A DNA stretch of 64,000 bases, from positions 124,001-188,000 of the forward strand of contig NZ_JAOYTH010000002.1 of the NCBI RefSeq assembly GCF_025847205.1. The letters run 5' to 3'. The stretch comes from Pararhizobium sp. YC-54 (GTDB taxonomy: Bacteria > Pseudomonadota > Alphaproteobacteria > Rhizobiales > Rhizobiaceae). The notes below the pieces were generated by a model. That model did no database searches, was not told the origin of the DNA, and was given only the letters and a program-made list of their open reading frames with translations. This document shows positions 15,967-26,380 of this stretch, piece after piece. Every line of letters starts with the position of its first letter. The stretch's first letter is position 1. A program made the translations under genes and the position numbers.

Positions 15967-18387
15967 TTAGTGGGCAATCGACACGCCAGCATCGTCCGCC
16001 GGGTCCGCAGCTGCGATCGGCACTACGTGCTTGGAAGGATCCCACTCGATCGCTTCGGGAACCCTGACCAGCGCGTGGCTCAGAACCTCGCCAATATGAG
16101 AGACCGGAATGATCTCCATAATGTTCTTCACGTTGTCCGGAATGTCCGCCAGGTCCTTGGCGTTTTCTTCCGGGATCAGCACCTTCTTGATGCCGCCGCG
16201 AAGCGCTGCGAGCAGCTTTTCCTTCAGGCCACCGATCGGCAGGACGCGGCCGCGCAGGGTGATTTCACCCGTCATGGCGACGTTCTTGTCAACGGCAATG
16301 CCGGTCATGATCGACACGATCGCCGTTGCCATGGCCACACCGGCGGACGGACCGTCCTTCGGTGTCGCGCCTTCCGGCACGTGCACATGGATGTCGCTCT
16401 TGTCGAACAGCGGCGGCTCGATGCCGAAGTCGATCGCACGCGAACGGACATAGGATGCCGCAGCCGAAATCGATTCCTTCATCACGTCGCGCAGGTTGCC
16501 GGTCACCGTCATGCGGCCCTTGCCGGGCATCATGACGCCTTCGATGGTCAAAAGCTCGCCGCCGACTTCCGTCCAGGCAAGCCCCGTGACAACGCCCACC
16601 TGGTCGGTGCGCTCGGCTTCGCCATGGCGATAGCGCGGAACACCGAGATAGTCGTTGACGTTCTCAGCGGTAACCTCGACCTTGTCGGTCTTGCCCTTGA
16701 GGATTTCGGTCACGGCCTTGCGGGCGAGCTTCATCAGTTCGCGCTCAAGGCTGCGCACGCCGGCCTCACGGGTGTAGGTCTGGATGACCGCACGCAGCGC
16801 ATCGTCCGAAACGGAGAATTCCTTGGCCTGCAGCGCATGGTCGGCAATCGCCTTGGGCAAAAGATGCCGCTTGGCAATTTCCAGCTTTTCTTCTTCCGTA
16901 TAGCCGGCGATGCGGATCACTTCCATGCGGTCCATCAAAGGCGCCGGAATGTTCAGCGTGTTCGCCGTGGTGATGAACATCACGTTCGAGAGGTCGTACT
17001 CGACCTCCAGATAGTGATCCATGAACGTCGAGTTCTGTTCCGGATCCAGCACCTCGAGCAGAGCCGACGACGGATCGCCGCGGAAATCCTGCCCCATCTT
17101 GTCGATTTCATCGAGCAGGAAGAGCGGGTTGGACTTCTTTGCCTTCTTCATCGACTGGATGACCTTGCCGGGCATCGAGCCGATATAGGTGCGGCGGTGA
17201 CCGCGGATTTCGGCTTCGTCACGAACGCCGCCGAGTGCCATGCGGATATATTCGCGGCCGGTCGCCTTGGCGATCGACTTGGCAAGCGAGGTCTTGCCGA
17301 CGCCCGGAGGACCGACGAGGCACAGGATCGGCCCCTTGATCTTCTGCGAACGCGCCTGCACCGCCAGATACTCGATGATCCGTTCCTTGACCTTGTCGAG
17401 GCCGAAATGGTCCAGTTCCAGCACCTTTTCGGCGTGGTTGAGATCGGTCTTGACCTTGGACTTCTTCGACCACGGAATGCCGAGCAGCCAATCCAGGTAA
17501 TTGCGCACGACGGTGGCTTCCGCCGACATCGGGCTCATCTGGCGCAGCTTCTTGACTTCCGCGTCGGCCTTTTCACGGGCTTCCTTGGACAGCTTGGTCT
17601 TGGCGATGCGGTCTTCCAGTTCGGCCATCTCGTCGCGGCCTTCCTCGCCGTCGCCGAGCTCCTTCTGGATCGCCTTCATCTGTTCGTTCAGGTAATATTC
17701 GCGCTGGGTCTTTTCCATCTGGCGCTTGACGCGCGAGCGGATGCGCTTTTCGACCTGCAGGACCGAGATTTCGCCTTCCATGAAGCCGAGCGCCTTTTCG
17801 AGGCGCAGCTTGACGCTGGTCGTCTCGAGCATTTCCTGCTTTTCGACGATCTTGATGGACAGATGCGAAGCAACGGTATCGGCGAGCTTCGAATAATCCT
17901 CGATCTGGCTGGCAGCGCCGACGACTTCAGGCGAAATCTTCTTGTTGAGCTTCACATAGCTCTCGAATTCCGACACCACGGAGCGGCTCAGCGCTTCGAT
18001 CTCGACCGGATCTTCCTCCGGCTCGGAAAGCGGATGCGCCATCGCTTCGTAGAATTCCTCGCGGCCGGTATAGCCGTCGATCTCGGCGCGCGTCCGGCCT
18101 TCGACCAGTACCTTGACGGTACCGTCCGGCAGCTTCAGCAACTGCAGCACGTTCGCAATGGTGCCGATCTGATAGATCGCAGCCGGTTCCGGATCGTCGT
18201 CGCTCGCGTTGATCTGGGTTGCAAGCATGATCTGCTTGTCGGTGCCCATGACTTCTTCCAGCGCACGGATCGACTTTTCACGGCCAACAAACAGCGGCAC
18301 GATCATGTGCGGGAACACCACGATGTCGCGAAGCGGCAGCACCGGATAGGTCGCGCTGTCAATTGCCGGAGACGTTTTGCTCGTCAT
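15967..18387 (-). CDS. lon: ATP-dependent protease Lon
   Basis: This 806-residue homohexameric AAA+ serine protease degrades misfolded and regulatory proteins in the cytoplasm. The N-terminal substrate-binding domain ([23 protein letters not shown]) is followed by a coiled region. The AAA+ domain has Walker [10 protein letters not shown] (about residue 358) and Walker [13 protein letters not shown]. The C-terminal protease domain has the catalytic Ser in [13 protein letters not shown] (about residue 680) and Lys in [12 protein letters not shown]. The start ATG at 18387 has a GGAAAGGAAAT ribosome binding site. A gap of about 500 bases separates it from clpX, so it has its own promoter. In alphaproteobacteria, Lon is a heat-shock and cell-cycle protease. 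Confidence 0.98.
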   Translation of the reverse strand: MTSKTSPAIDSATYPVLPLRDIVVFPHMIVPLFVGREKSIRALEEVMGTDKQIMLATQINASDDDPEPAAIYQIGTIANVLQLLKLPDGTVKVLVEGRTRAEIDGYTGREEFYEAMAHPLSEPEEDPVEIEALSRSVVSEFESYVKLNKKISPEVVGAASQIEDYSKLADTVASHLSIKIVEKQEMLETTSVKLRLEKALGFMEGEISVLQVEKRIRSRVKRQMEKTQREYYLNEQMKAIQKELGDGEEGRDEMAELEDRIAKTKLSKEAREKADAEVKKLRQMSPMSAEATVVRNYLDWLLGIPWSKKSKVKTDLNHAEKVLELDHFGLDKVKERIIEYLAVQARSQKIKGPILCLVGPPGVGKTSLAKSIAKATGREYIRMALGGVRDEAEIRGHRRTYIGSMPGKVIQSMKKAKKSNPLFLLDEIDKMGQDFRGDPSSALLEVLDPEQNSTFMDHYLEVEYDLSNVMFITTANTLNIPAPLMDRMEVIRIAGYTEEEKLEIAKRHLLPKAIADHALQAKEFSVSDDALRAVIQTYTREAGVRSLERELMKLARKAVTEILKGKTDKVEVTAENVNDYLGVPRYRHGEAERTDQVGVVTGLAWTEVGGELLTIEGVMMPGKGRMTVTGNLRDVMKESISAAASYVRSRAIDFGIEPPLFDKSDIHVHVPEGATPKDGPSAGVAMATAIVSIMTGIAVDKNVAMTGEITLRGRVLPIGGLKEKLLAALRGGIKKVLIPEENAKDLADIPDNVKNIMEIIPVSHIGEVLSHALVRVPEAIEWDPSKHVVPIAAADPADDAGVSIAH

Positions 18388-18782
18388 GTCATTTCCTTTC
18401 CGTCCCGTTTCCGGGCCCGTTACCCGAAGCGTTCAAGGGCGCTTCCGGTCCTCATTCTTTCCACTGTCAGGTGGAGTGTGTGACGTCTGTTTTCAACCCT
18501 TCGCCGACTACCGGCCTGGGAGGCGGCGTAGCCGGGTAGTAAACGGCATCTGACTGTCGCGGACCTTGCCGCGAAAGTTAACGCACACGCTTCGTACCGG
18601 GACCCACCGGCACAGAATCGTTACATAATCGCGTTGTTGACTGCTTTTAGCAATCGCTGATTCTCTCGAATGTTCATTCAGCCGCCCCTTCAACTGGCGA
18701 GATTTCCGGCGCACGGATCCCCGCCGAATATGCAGGGCTGCCATGCAGCAATTGCCGGCGCGACAGGCACAAGCAAAGCCGC

Positions 18783-18843
18783 ACGACAACGCCGCGCGTA
18801 CCTCATGACGCGCGACAGTCGCAGCATTTTAAATTTGCCGCAT
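18783..18843 (+). repeat. Rhizobial intergenic hairpin repeat, family B (copy 2)
   Basis: The landmarks ACGACAACGCCGCGCGT, ATGACGCGC, AGTCGCAGCATTTT and TTTGCCGCATG match the copy at 6323-6390 read in reverse. The inner stem is GCGCGT/ACGCGC. It directly abuts the clpX terminator. Confidence 0.5.
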
Positions 18844-18844
18844 G

Positions 18845-18873
18845 AAAAAGGCCCGCACATGGCGGGCCTTTTT
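18845..18873 (-). terminator. Rho-independent terminator after clpX
   Basis: The 12-bp stem AAAAAGGCCCGC and GCGGGCCTTTTT closes a five-base loop. The A-run becomes a T-tract on the minus strand. It lies 16 bases past the clpX stop. Confidence 0.9.
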
Positions 18874-18888
18874 AAAAATCCGGTCCGG

Positions 18889-20166
18889 TCAAGCCGAAAC
18901 GTTGGCCTTCTCGTCCGAGCGCTCCGAGTAGATGTAGAGCGGCCGGGCGGAACCCTTGACCACCTCGTCGGAGATGACCACCTCGCGAACGCCTTCCAGC
19001 GTCGGCAACTCGAACATCGTGTCGAGCAGGATCTTCTCCATGATCGAGCGCAGGCCGCGGGCGCCGGTCTTGCGGACGATCGCCTTGCGGGCGATTTCGC
19101 GCAGGGCGTCCTCGTGGAAGGTCAGTTCCACGTCTTCCATCTCGAACAGGCGCTGGTACTGCTTGATCAGCGCGTTCTTCGGTTCCGACAGGATCTGGAT
19201 CAGGGCCGGCTCGTCGAGATCCTCGAGCGTCGCCAGCACCGGCAGACGGCCGATGAATTCCGGGATCAGGCCGAACTTCACCAGATCTTCCGGCTCCAGT
19301 TCGCGCAGGACTTCGCCGACGCGGCGATCTTCCGGTGCGCGCACCGCGGCGCCGAAACCGATCGAGGTCTTTTCGCCGCGCGCCGAGATGATCTTGTCGA
19401 GACCGGCAAAGGCGCCGCCGCAGATGAACAGGATGTTGGTCGTGTCCACCTGCAGGAATTCCTGCTGCGGATGCTTGCGGCCGCCCTGCGGAGGAACCGA
19501 CGCGACGGTGCCTTCCATGATCTTCAGAAGCGCCTGCTGCACGCCCTCGCCCGAGACGTCCCTGGTGATCGAAGGATTGTCGGACTTGCGCGAAATCTTG
19601 TCGACTTCGTCGATATAAACGATGCCGCGCTGTGCCCGCTCGACATTGTAGTCGGCCGACTGCAGGAGCTTCAGGATGATGTTCTCGACGTCCTCGCCGA
19701 CATAACCGGCTTCGGTGAGCGTCGTGGCATCGGCCATGGTGAACGGCACGTCGATGATACGTGCCAGCGTCTGCGCCAGGTAGGTCTTGCCGCAACCGGT
19801 CGGACCGACGAGCATGATGTTGGATTTCGCCAACTCGACGTCGGTGCCCTTGGCGGCATGGGCCAGGCGCTTGTAATGGTTGTGGACGGCAACCGACAGG
19901 ATACGCTTGGCCTGTTGCTGGCCAATGACGTATTCGTCGAGAACCTTGATGATCTCCTGCGGCGTCGGAACGCCGTCGCGGGACTTGACCATCGACGTCT
20001 TGTTCTCTTCGCGGATGATGTCCATGCAGAGTTCGACGCATTCATCGCAGATGAACACCGTCGGCCCGGCAATCAGCTTGCGGACCTCGTGCTGGCTCTT
20101 TCCGCAGAAGGAGCAGTATAGGGTATTCTTGGAGTCACCGCCGTTGCTACCGCTGACCTTGCTCAT
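18889..20166 (-). CDS. clpX: ATP-dependent Clp protease ATP-binding subunit ClpX
   Basis: This 425-residue AAA+ unfoldase delivers substrates to ClpP. The N-terminal zinc-binding domain has C17, C20, C39 and C42 ([10 protein letters not shown] ... [11 protein letters not shown]). Walker A is GPTGCGKT (about residue 118) and Walker B is [10 protein letters not shown]. The ClpP-docking loop ([12 protein letters not shown]) and the sensor motif [12 protein letters not shown] are intact, and the length is standard. It lies downstream of clpP with a gap of about 300 bases, typical for Rhizobiaceae, and ends in a strong terminator. Confidence 0.98.
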   Translation of the reverse strand: MSKVSGSNGGDSKNTLYCSFCGKSQHEVRKLIAGPTVFICDECVELCMDIIREENKTSMVKSRDGVPTPQEIIKVLDEYVIGQQQAKRILSVAVHNHYKRLAHAAKGTDVELAKSNIMLVGPTGCGKTYLAQTLARIIDVPFTMADATTLTEAGYVGEDVENIILKLLQSADYNVERAQRGIVYIDEVDKISRKSDNPSITRDVSGEGVQQALLKIMEGTVASVPPQGGRKHPQQEFLQVDTTNILFICGGAFAGLDKIISARGEKTSIGFGAAVRAPEDRRVGEVLRELEPEDLVKFGLIPEFIGRLPVLATLEDLDEPALIQILSEPKNALIKQYQRLFEMEDVELTFHEDALREIARKAIVRKTGARGLRSIMEKILLDTMFELPTLEGVREVVISDEVVKGSARPLYIYSERSDEKANVSA

Positions 20167-20465
20167 ATCACTTTCCTTCCAGCACGCCGGACACCTCCTG
20201 CAAGGTGACCCGGACTACTCAACCTGCTCCGCTATTCCCTGCCATTCATGCGCAAGGAGATGGCGCTTTCGGGAGTACGAACCGGCTTCAAACAACCATG
20301 TTTGATGTCCGGCAGCAACGAATCTCCCACCGAATACCGAATGCTAGGACTTCAAACTTCAACATAGCATTAACGGTCGATATTAACGGCTTTGGCCTGC
20401 GGATAAAGCCCATGAGAGATACAATTGTGTCACAAATGCATTTATCCGCACACAAAAGCTTAATT

Positions 20466-21098
20466 TCATGCCTCCGCGGCGGCCTCCATGGCCTCACGCG
20501 AGGTGATGACCTTGTCGACGACACCCCAGCTCAGCGCTTCGTCCGCAGTCATGAAGTGGTCACGGTCAAGCGTCTGTTCAACCTCTTCATAGGTCCGGCC
20601 GGTGTGCTTGACGTAGACTTCATTCAGGCGGCGTTTCATCTTCAGGATATCGCGGGCATGCCGTTCGATGTCGGATGCCTGGCCCTGGAAGCCGCCTGAT
20701 GGCTGGTGAACCATGATACGGGCGTTTGGCGTCGCAAAACGCATGTCCTTGTGACCGGCGGCCAAAAGCAGCGAGCCCATGGATGCCGCCTGGCCGATGC
20801 AGAGCGTCGAAACAGCGGGCTTGATGAACTGCATCGTATCGTAGATCGCCATGCCGGCGGTGACGACGCCACCCGGCGAATTGATGTAGAGGGCGATTTC
20901 CTTCTTCGGGTTTTCAGCCTCGAGGAACAGCAGCTGGGCGCAGATCAGCGTCGCCATGTGGTCTTCCACAGCACCCGTCAAAAAGATGATGCGCTCTTTC
21001 AGGAGACGCGAAAAGATATCGTAGGAGCGCTCGCCGCGATTGGTCTGTTCTACGACCATCGGCACCAGAGCCATAGCGGTATCAACGGGATTTCTCAT
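20466..21098 (-). CDS. clpP: ATP-dependent Clp protease proteolytic subunit
   Basis: This is the 210-residue serine protease subunit that forms the two-ring degradation chamber docked by ClpX or ClpA. From the ATG at 21098 the catalytic triad is S106 (GQAASMGS), H131 (IMVHQPSGG) and D180 (TLDRDHFM). The family start [18 protein letters not shown] and the conserved YINSPGG motif support this start over a longer in-frame one. Alphaproteobacteria often hold several clpP paralogues; this one, beside clpX and lon, is the housekeeping copy. A possible heat-shock-type promoter lies at 21170-21200. Confidence 0.96.
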   Translation of the reverse strand: MRNPVDTAMALVPMVVEQTNRGERSYDIFSRLLKERIIFLTGAVEDHMATLICAQLLFLEAENPKKEIALYINSPGGVVTAGMAIYDTMQFIKPAVSTLCIGQAASMGSLLLAAGHKDMRFATPNARIMVHQPSGGFQGQASDIERHARDILKMKRRLNEVYVKHTGRTYEEVEQTLDRDHFMTADEALSWGVVDKVITSREAMEAAAEA

Positions 21099-21169
21099 GT
21101 CAAACCTTTGTCTAGCTGGTGCGCAAACCCTTTTGCACACCGGGAATCATCGGGAATATCTCTTGTCCA

Positions 21170-21200
21170 TACATAGAGTGTCCAAGTACCCGACTTCAAG
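21170..21200 (-). promoter_or_regulatory. Candidate sigma-32-type promoter for clpP
   Basis: On the minus strand, CTTGAA (21195-21200) is followed after 16 bases by CTCTATGTA (21170-21178). This resembles the alphaproteobacterial heat-shock pattern CTTGAA - spacer - CCCCATNTA with two mismatches in the core. It lies about 70 bases upstream of the clpP start. The call rests on pattern only. Confidence 0.35.
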
Positions 21201-21372
21201 TCGCCAACTCCGCATAACGTTAATAGCCGCGCAGAGCCGGGACATCGTCATCCCGACGCCACCCTGCCAGTCTTTTAGCTGATCCTAACGGGCGAGATAG
21301 AGGAAAGAACGGTTTTTGAGTTTTTTCGCACAGGCTTTCGGTCTTTCAGAGTGAAAAATCGGTAAATGCCGG

Positions 21373-22932
21373 TCAGAGCTGCGATTCGATCGGCAGGATG
21401 CTGATGATCCCGGCGGTCAGGCGGCGCCAAAAACCGGCCTCCGGTTCGCGGTGAAGGACGCGGGCTTCATCGCCTGCACGGTCGTGCCAGCGCAGGCGTC
21501 CCTTGTCGAGCGACAGCCGGAAGCTGTTTTCGGGGCTCGTTTCCGCGTCGAAAATGGCCTCCACCTCCTTGACCAGCGCCGGATGGGTGAAGAGCACGCC
21601 CATTTCCGTATTCAGCGATGCCGAGCGCGGGTCGAAATTCATCGAGCCGACAAAGCCGGTTTTTCCATCGACCGTAAAAGCCTTGGTATGGAGGCTGGCG
21701 CCGCGCGAGCCGAACAGCGACATCCGCTGCGGATCGCCGAATTCGTGCGTGGCCTTCAATTCGAACAGGGCCGCTCCGCCCTTGAGCAGCGCCTTGCGGT
21801 AGTTGGCGTAGCCGCCGTGCACCGCAGCAACATCGGTGGCGGCCAGCGAATTGGTCAGCACCTCGACCGTGACCTGCCGCTGCACCAGCCGCGCGATTTC
21901 GGCAATGCCCTGCGCACCGGGGATGAAATAGGGAGAAATGACCCGGACACCATGCTGCGCCGACGTCAGAACCGGCATCAGTTCCCGCATGACCCAGTTG
22001 CTGCGTTTCTGCAGAAACGCCTTTTCGGGCGGATCCGATACCAGCATGGCAGTACTCGTCCAATGCAGTGCCGTCTCCACCGGCAACAGGCGGCCATCCT
22101 GCATCGCGCTGTCGGCATGCGCCACATAATGCCGGCCGCCCGATGTCGCCGCGATCTTTTCAAGCTTGGCCCTGAAAGCCGGCAGATAGTGCGCGCCAGG
22201 CGTCCGCAGCGAGCCGATCGGCACCACGACCGGACTATTCCAGTAGAGATCGAAGATCGTCGCAGAATCCTCCACCACAGGCCCCAGCATCCAGACATCG
22301 AGATCGCGAAAATTCGACTGCTCATCCGCATCGAAATAGGCGTCGCCGATATTGCGGCCACCGGCGATCACCAGACGCCCATCGGCGATCCATTGCTTGT
22401 TGTGCATGCGCCGCGTGGCGCGGAAAGGCCGCAGCATCATCTCGAAACCGCGCCGGAAGCGATCGGTGCGTGCACGGCTGGGATTGAACAGGCGAACCTC
22501 GATGTTCGGATGGCCATCAAGCGACAGGCACATGCGGTCGTGCAGGCCGGCATTGATGTCATCGAGAAGGAGCCGGACGCGAACGCCGCGATCGGCAGCG
22601 GCCAACACTTCGCGTATCAGCATCCGACCGGTCAGATCGTTCTTCCAGTAATAATATTGCAGATCGAGGCTGCGGCCCGCCTTGCGCGCCGACACGGCCC
22701 TCAGCGCAAAAGCAGCCATATTGTCGGAGATCAGCGAAATGCCGTTGAGGCCAGTGTGTTCGTGCAAAAGAGGCAAGGCCAGCCGGTCGAGCTCTGTCTG
22801 ATCTCGTTGCGGCGGCAGCGCAGTTGACGCCGGCCCCTGCAGCCGCCGTCCGAAACGGCCATAGGCATAGACGACGACCAGCGCCAGCAGACCGAATACA
22901 AAAGCGGATAGAGCGACGATATGAGCCCGCAT
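21373..22932 (-). CDS. Phospholipase D-like / cardiolipin synthase-family protein
   Basis: The 519-residue product has an N-terminal transmembrane helix (about residues 5-26) and two HKD motifs. These are HNKQWIAD (about residue 182) and HTKAFTVD (about residue 415), each followed by the expected G-rich segment (GGRNIGDAYF, VGSMNFDPRS). Two HKD motifs make a complete phosphatidyl-transfer or phosphodiesterase active site. Members close to this layout are annotated as cardiolipin synthases or as periplasmic phospholipases D. The single N-terminal helix suggests a membrane-anchored enzyme facing the periplasm. It lies 15 bases downstream of an EEP-family gene on the same strand, so the two are probably cotranscribed. 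Confidence 0.88.
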   Translation of the reverse strand: MRAHIVALSAFVFGLLALVVVYAYGRFGRRLQGPASTALPPQRDQTELDRLALPLLHEHTGLNGISLISDNMAAFALRAVSARKAGRSLDLQYYYWKNDLTGRMLIREVLAAADRGVRVRLLLDDINAGLHDRMCLSLDGHPNIEVRLFNPSRARTDRFRRGFEMMLRPFRATRRMHNKQWIADGRLVIAGGRNIGDAYFDADEQSNFRDLDVWMLGPVVEDSATIFDLYWNSPVVVPIGSLRTPGAHYLPAFRAKLEKIAATSGGRHYVAHADSAMQDGRLLPVETALHWTSTAMLVSDPPEKAFLQKRSNWVMRELMPVLTSAQHGVRVISPYFIPGAQGIAEIARLVQRQVTVEVLTNSLAATDVAAVHGGYANYRKALLKGGAALFELKATHEFGDPQRMSLFGSRGASLHTKAFTVDGKTGFVGSMNFDPRSASLNTEMGVLFTHPALVKEVEAIFDAETSPENSFRLSLDKGRLRWHDRAGDEARVLHREPEAGFWRRLTAGIISILPIESQL

Positions 22933-22947
22933 GCTACGACCTGTTCG

Positions 22948-23796
22948 TCATGGTTGAGCCGCTGAAACCGCTTCGATCGGATTTCCGGCCCCCAGCGCTG
23001 CCTTGAGATCGATATAGGCCTTGATCGGCAGGTGATCGGAGGCCACGCGGGAAAGCGGCGTATTGTGAACCTCTACGGCGGTGACCAGATTGTGCGGGCT
23101 TCCCATCACCCGGTCGAGCGCCAGCAGAGGAAAGCGCGAGGGAAAACTCGGCACCGCCGTTGCGGCATGATCAAAGACGGGACTGAGCGAACTCAGCGCC
23201 GAGCGGCGTCCCATCCGCCACTCGTTGAGATCGCCGATCAACAGTGTCGGCCGCTCCTCCGCCTCGCTGATGGCAGCGATGATCGCTTCGGCCTGGCGGG
23301 CGCGCGAATGCCGGAGCAGGCCGAAATGAGCGGCAATGATTCTCAGCGGACCTGCCTTCAAATCGAGATCGACGACCAGCGCGCCGCGCGGCTCGACGCC
23401 GGGCAACTTCAACTGGTGAACCTTGGCGACGGCCCCCTCGCGCAACAGAAGCACATTGCCGTGCCAGCCGTGTCCCTTGGCGGAGAAGGCGGCGATCGGC
23501 ACTGCGATCAGGTGACAGTCGCGATGCAACCGTTCGAGGTCAAGCAGCCCCGCGCGTTCGCCAAATCGCTGATCGGCTTCCTGAAGGGCGATGATATCGG
23601 CGCCGATTTCACTGATCACGTCGGTGGTGCGGCCGGGGTCGAAGCGGTTGTCGGTACCGACACATTTATGGATATTGTAGGAGGCGATGACCGTATCGCC
23701 ACGCTCCCCCGCCGGGTCCCTGCCCGCAAGCGACACACGCTTCCCGCGGATGGCAGCCAGAATGCCCTGTGAAAGGCTGGTATGCGACGAAGCCAT
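22948..23796 (-). CDS. Endonuclease/exonuclease/phosphatase-family hydrolase
   Basis: The 282-residue product (from the ATG at 23796, which has an AGAGAG run upstream) carries the EEP fold. Motifs are IASYNIHKCVG, DIIALQEAD, the catalytic region GPLRIIAAHFGLL, LLIGDLNEW and the final RVASDHLPIKAYI. This superfamily includes DNases, sphingomyelinases and phosphoinositide phosphatases. Its pairing with a phospholipase D-like gene hints at a phospholipid or phosphodiester substrate but does not prove it. In-frame starts at 23841 (ATG) and 23853 (TTG) would add 15-19 residues with no clear function. Confidence 0.86.
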   Translation of the reverse strand: MASSHTSLSQGILAAIRGKRVSLAGRDPAGERGDTVIASYNIHKCVGTDNRFDPGRTTDVISEIGADIIALQEADQRFGERAGLLDLERLHRDCHLIAVPIAAFSAKGHGWHGNVLLLREGAVAKVHQLKLPGVEPRGALVVDLDLKAGPLRIIAAHFGLLRHSRARQAEAIIAAISEAEERPTLLIGDLNEWRMGRRSALSSLSPVFDHAATAVPSFPSRFPLLALDRVMGSPHNLVTAVEVHNTPLSRVASDHLPIKAYIDLKAALGAGNPIEAVSAAQP

Positions 23797-24010
23797 AGTC
23801 TCTCTCTGGTCGTTGCCGTTCGTCATCCATGAAATAGACATGTCACCCCGCAAGGCAAGGCGGGATCAGTCATATGCCTGTTTTCGTCAGCGGGCGATGT
23901 TTTTCCGGGTAGCAAAATCTGACATGAGCGTGGCAAGGGCCTTGCCGGTCACGCCACCTGCACCGTAAATCGGAACCTGACCCTATCGTTTCATCCAGCG
24001 AGAATGCCAA

Positions 24011-25258
24011 ATGCCCGCACCTTCTGCCATCGCCATCACGCCCTCGACCCGCAATGTCAGCATCGACGTCCGCAATCCCGCCTTTTACAAAAATCCGCTG
24101 GCCTCCTACGCCGCTCTGCATGCGCAATGTCCATCCTTTTTCTGGGAAGAGCCGCAGCAATGGTATTTCGCGGGATACGACCAGGTGAACAGCCTTTTGC
24201 GCGACCGCCGTTTCGGCCGGCAGATCCTGCATGTGGCGACGCGTGAGGAATTGGGTCTGCCGGAGCCCAAGCCGCATCTGGCCGATTTCGACCGGCTGGA
24301 GGCCTATTCGCTGCTTGAGCTTGAGCCACCGGCGCATACGCGGCTGCGCACGCTGGTCAACCGTGCCTTCGTCTCGCGCCAGATCGAACAACTGAAGCCG
24401 GAAATCGCGGCACTGTCGCATTCCCTCATCGACGGCTTCGAGAAGGACGGCGAGGTCGAGCTTCTGAAAACCTATGCCGAAATCGTTCCGGTGACGGTGA
24501 TCGCCCGCATGCTCGGCGTGCCGGTGGAGATGGCGCCAAAACTGCTCGACTGGTCGCATCGCATGGTGAAGATGTATGTGTTCAACCCGACGCTTGAGAC
24601 GGAACACGACGCCAACCGGGCCTCGGCCGAGTTCGCCGACTACCTGAAGGGCATCATCGACTGGAAACGCAAAAATCCCGCCGACGATCTGTTGACCCAC
24701 ATGATCACCACCGAAAAGGACGGTGAACGTCTGTCCGACGACGAGCTGATCTCGACGGCGGTGCTGCTGCTCAATGCCGGACATGAAGCGACCGTGCACC
24801 AGCTCGGCAACGCCGTGCGCACCCTGCTTGAAACCGGAACGTCCGCAAGAGACGTGTTTTCCAGCGACGCCGCCACGGAACGGACCATCGAGGAATGCAT
24901 GCGTTATGCCGCGCCGCTGCACATCTTCCAGCGCTACGCCCTTTCCGACATCGAGCTTGAAGACGGCATCAGCCTGAAAAAAGGCGACAAGATCGGGCTG
25001 CTGCTCGGAGCGGCAAATGTCGACCCGAAGAAATTCTCAGATCCCCTGACCTTCCGCCCCGAGCGGAACGAAGGCGCCCATGTCTCGTTCGGCGCCGGCC
25101 TGCATTTCTGCATCGGCGCGCCGCTGGCACGGCTGGAGCTGAAACTGTCGCTGCCGATCCTGTTCGAACGGCTGCCGGACCTGCGGCTGAAGAGCGAGCC
25201 TCAGGTCAAGGACAGCTATCACTTTCACGGGTTGGAGCGGCTGGAGCTGGAGTGGTGA
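24011..25258 (+). CDS. Cytochrome P450
   Basis: This 415-residue soluble bacterial P450 monooxygenase has all hallmarks. The I-helix oxygen-binding motif is LLNAGHEATVHQLG (about residues 255-268). The K-helix ExxR is ECMR in ERTIEECMRYAAP, and the haem-binding loop is SFGAGLHFCIGAPLARLE, whose Cys is the axial haem ligand (about residue 363). The length and lack of an N-terminal membrane anchor fit a class I system needing ferredoxin and ferredoxin reductase, but neither lies in the window. The substrate cannot be read from sequence. It is a single-gene unit facing a convergent cupin gene. Confidence 0.93.
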   Translation: MPAPSAIAITPSTRNVSIDVRNPAFYKNPLASYAALHAQCPSFFWEEPQQWYFAGYDQVNSLLRDRRFGRQILHVATREELGLPEPKPHLADFDRLEAYSLLELEPPAHTRLRTLVNRAFVSRQIEQLKPEIAALSHSLIDGFEKDGEVELLKTYAEIVPVTVIARMLGVPVEMAPKLLDWSHRMVKMYVFNPTLETEHDANRASAEFADYLKGIIDWKRKNPADDLLTHMITTEKDGERLSDDELISTAVLLLNAGHEATVHQLGNAVRTLLETGTSARDVFSSDAATERTIEECMRYAAPLHIFQRYALSDIELEDGISLKKGDKIGLLLGAANVDPKKFSDPLTFRPERNEGAHVSFGAGLHFCIGAPLARLELKLSLPILFERLPDLRLKSEPQVKDSYHFHGLERLELEW

Positions 25259-25304
25259 CGGAGCGCGCTGCAACTGAGCGTGCAAGCGCGTTCCGGCCTG
25301 CCGC

Positions 25305-25649
25305 TCAGACCCGAATGACATAGTCCTTGCGAGTCGTTTCAACCACTTCCCAGGTTCCCTTGAAGCCGGGTCTGAGGATCATGCTGTCGCCGGCCTTCAA
25401 ATGCGTCTCGGCGCCGCCGTCTTCGGTGACGATGGAAACGCCGGACAGGATGTGGAAATACTCCCATTCGTCATAGGCAATGCGCCACTTGCCGGGCGTC
25501 GCCTCCCAGATGCCGGCATAGATGCCGCCTTCAGCTTCCTCGACATTCCAGGTGCGGAATTTTGGCGTGCCGGAGATCAGCCGGTCCGGTGCCGGGGCGC
25601 CCACTTCAGGTTCGAGAGACGTCGGATCGAATGTCAGCGCGTGGGTCAT
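25305..25649 (-). CDS. Cupin-domain protein (DUF861 / EutQ-like cupin)
   Basis: The 114-residue product has a single cupin fold: IYAGIWEATPGKWRIAYDEWEYFHILSGVSIVTEDGG, then LKAGDSMILRPGFKGTWEVVETTRKDYVI. This is the small cupin_3 type, where the usual first His pair is replaced by DEWEYFHILSG. Such proteins are often annotated as ureidoglycolate-type or unknown sugar-binding cupins. The start ATG at 25649 gives the complete domain. It is convergent with the P450 gene and about 110 bases from the DUF411 gene on the same strand, with no obvious shared function. Confidence 0.85.
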   Translation of the reverse strand: MTHALTFDPTSLEPEVGAPAPDRLISGTPKFRTWNVEEAEGGIYAGIWEATPGKWRIAYDEWEYFHILSGVSIVTEDGGAETHLKAGDSMILRPGFKGTWEVVETTRKDYVIRV

Positions 25650-25760
25650 GGATGCTCCGTAACGGAAGGGGATGGATCAGGTTTTGTTTGCCAAAACATG
25701 TGAATCATACCCGTCGAGTTCTCAACATAATTTTCTGCCGTCAAAGCCGGATGAGACAGA

Positions 25761-26216
25761 CTACCCTTTCGGCCTGACGGCCTGATAGACCCTGCTCGTC
25801 CCGTCCTTGCCAATGGCGATGACATCGTAGGATGCGTCCGGATCATCTCCCATGCCCAACGAACCGGCCGGCATGCCCGGAACAGACAGCCCCGCCAGAT
25901 CCGGCTTTTCGGTCAACAGCCTTGTCAGCGCCTCCAGCGGAACGTGGCCCTCCAGGTAGTATCCCGCCACCAGCGCGGTGTGGCAGCCCCGCAGGTCACC
26001 GGGGACTTTGTAGCGGTCCTTGACGGCGTCGATGTCGGCGACGTCTTCGGCCTTGACGGAAAACCCGGCTTTTGCCATCGCCTCAGCCCAGGCGTGGCAA
26101 CAACCGCAGTTCGGATCCTTGTACACGACCATGCGTTCCCTGGCCGCCTGCGCCCGTCCAACCACGGCAAACGATCCGGCGGCAATAACGGAACATAGCA
26201 ATTCTCTTCTTCTCAT
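25761..26216 (-). CDS. DUF411 metal-binding protein, exported
   Basis: The 151-residue product has a signal peptide with a twin-arginine-like start (MRRRELLCSVIAAGSFAVVGRAQA). The DUF411 domain carries KDPNCGCCHAWAEAM (the CGCCxxW metal-binding core), a second conserved Cys/His in LRGCHTALV, and the ending DVIAIGKDG. DUF411 proteins occur next to copper and silver resistance genes and are thought to bind copper in the periplasm. Here it lies divergent from the copZ-copA-hmrR cluster. The start at 26216 has a strong GGAAGGAAA ribosome binding site; a longer frame adds no signal. No HmrR-type operator is seen on its own side. Confidence 0.9.
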   Translation of the reverse strand: MRRRELLCSVIAAGSFAVVGRAQAARERMVVYKDPNCGCCHAWAEAMAKAGFSVKAEDVADIDAVKDRYKVPGDLRGCHTALVAGYYLEGHVPLEALTRLLTEKPDLAGLSVPGMPAGSLGMGDDPDASYDVIAIGKDGTSRVYQAVRPKG

Positions 26217-26380
26217 TTGGACGTTTCCTTCCGGATGTGATTCCACCAGTTTCATCGCCGCCAAAGACCTTAGTCGAAGCAACTACGCTTTTACGGAAGA
26301 ATACGTATTTGACCCAAGGCCGCAACGGCGGTCCCGATCGAACCCGAAATGTAAAAAACGTTCAGCCGGAAAACTGGCCC

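Larger units (their letters stand above)
18388..18888. other. clpX-lon intergenic region
   Basis: This stretch of about 500 bases holds the clpX terminator (18845-18873), a family-B palindromic repeat (18783-18843) and, nearer 18388-18600, the presumed lon promoter. I could not place a convincing heat-shock or housekeeping promoter, and the short open frames do not look like proteins. Confidence 0.5.

Noticed and set aside
15970..18483. Long open frame (837 codons) antisense to lon
   Set aside because: It is a shadow of the GC-rich lon gene; the translation is His/Asp/Arg-rich with no known domain, and the minus-strand Lon is complete.
18388..18600. Heat-shock promoter of lon
   Set aside because: A TTGAAAA occurs on the minus strand, but no CCCCAT-like element follows at the right distance.
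18670..20121. Long plus-strand open frame opposite clpX
   Set aside because: Shadow of clpX; composition not protein-like.
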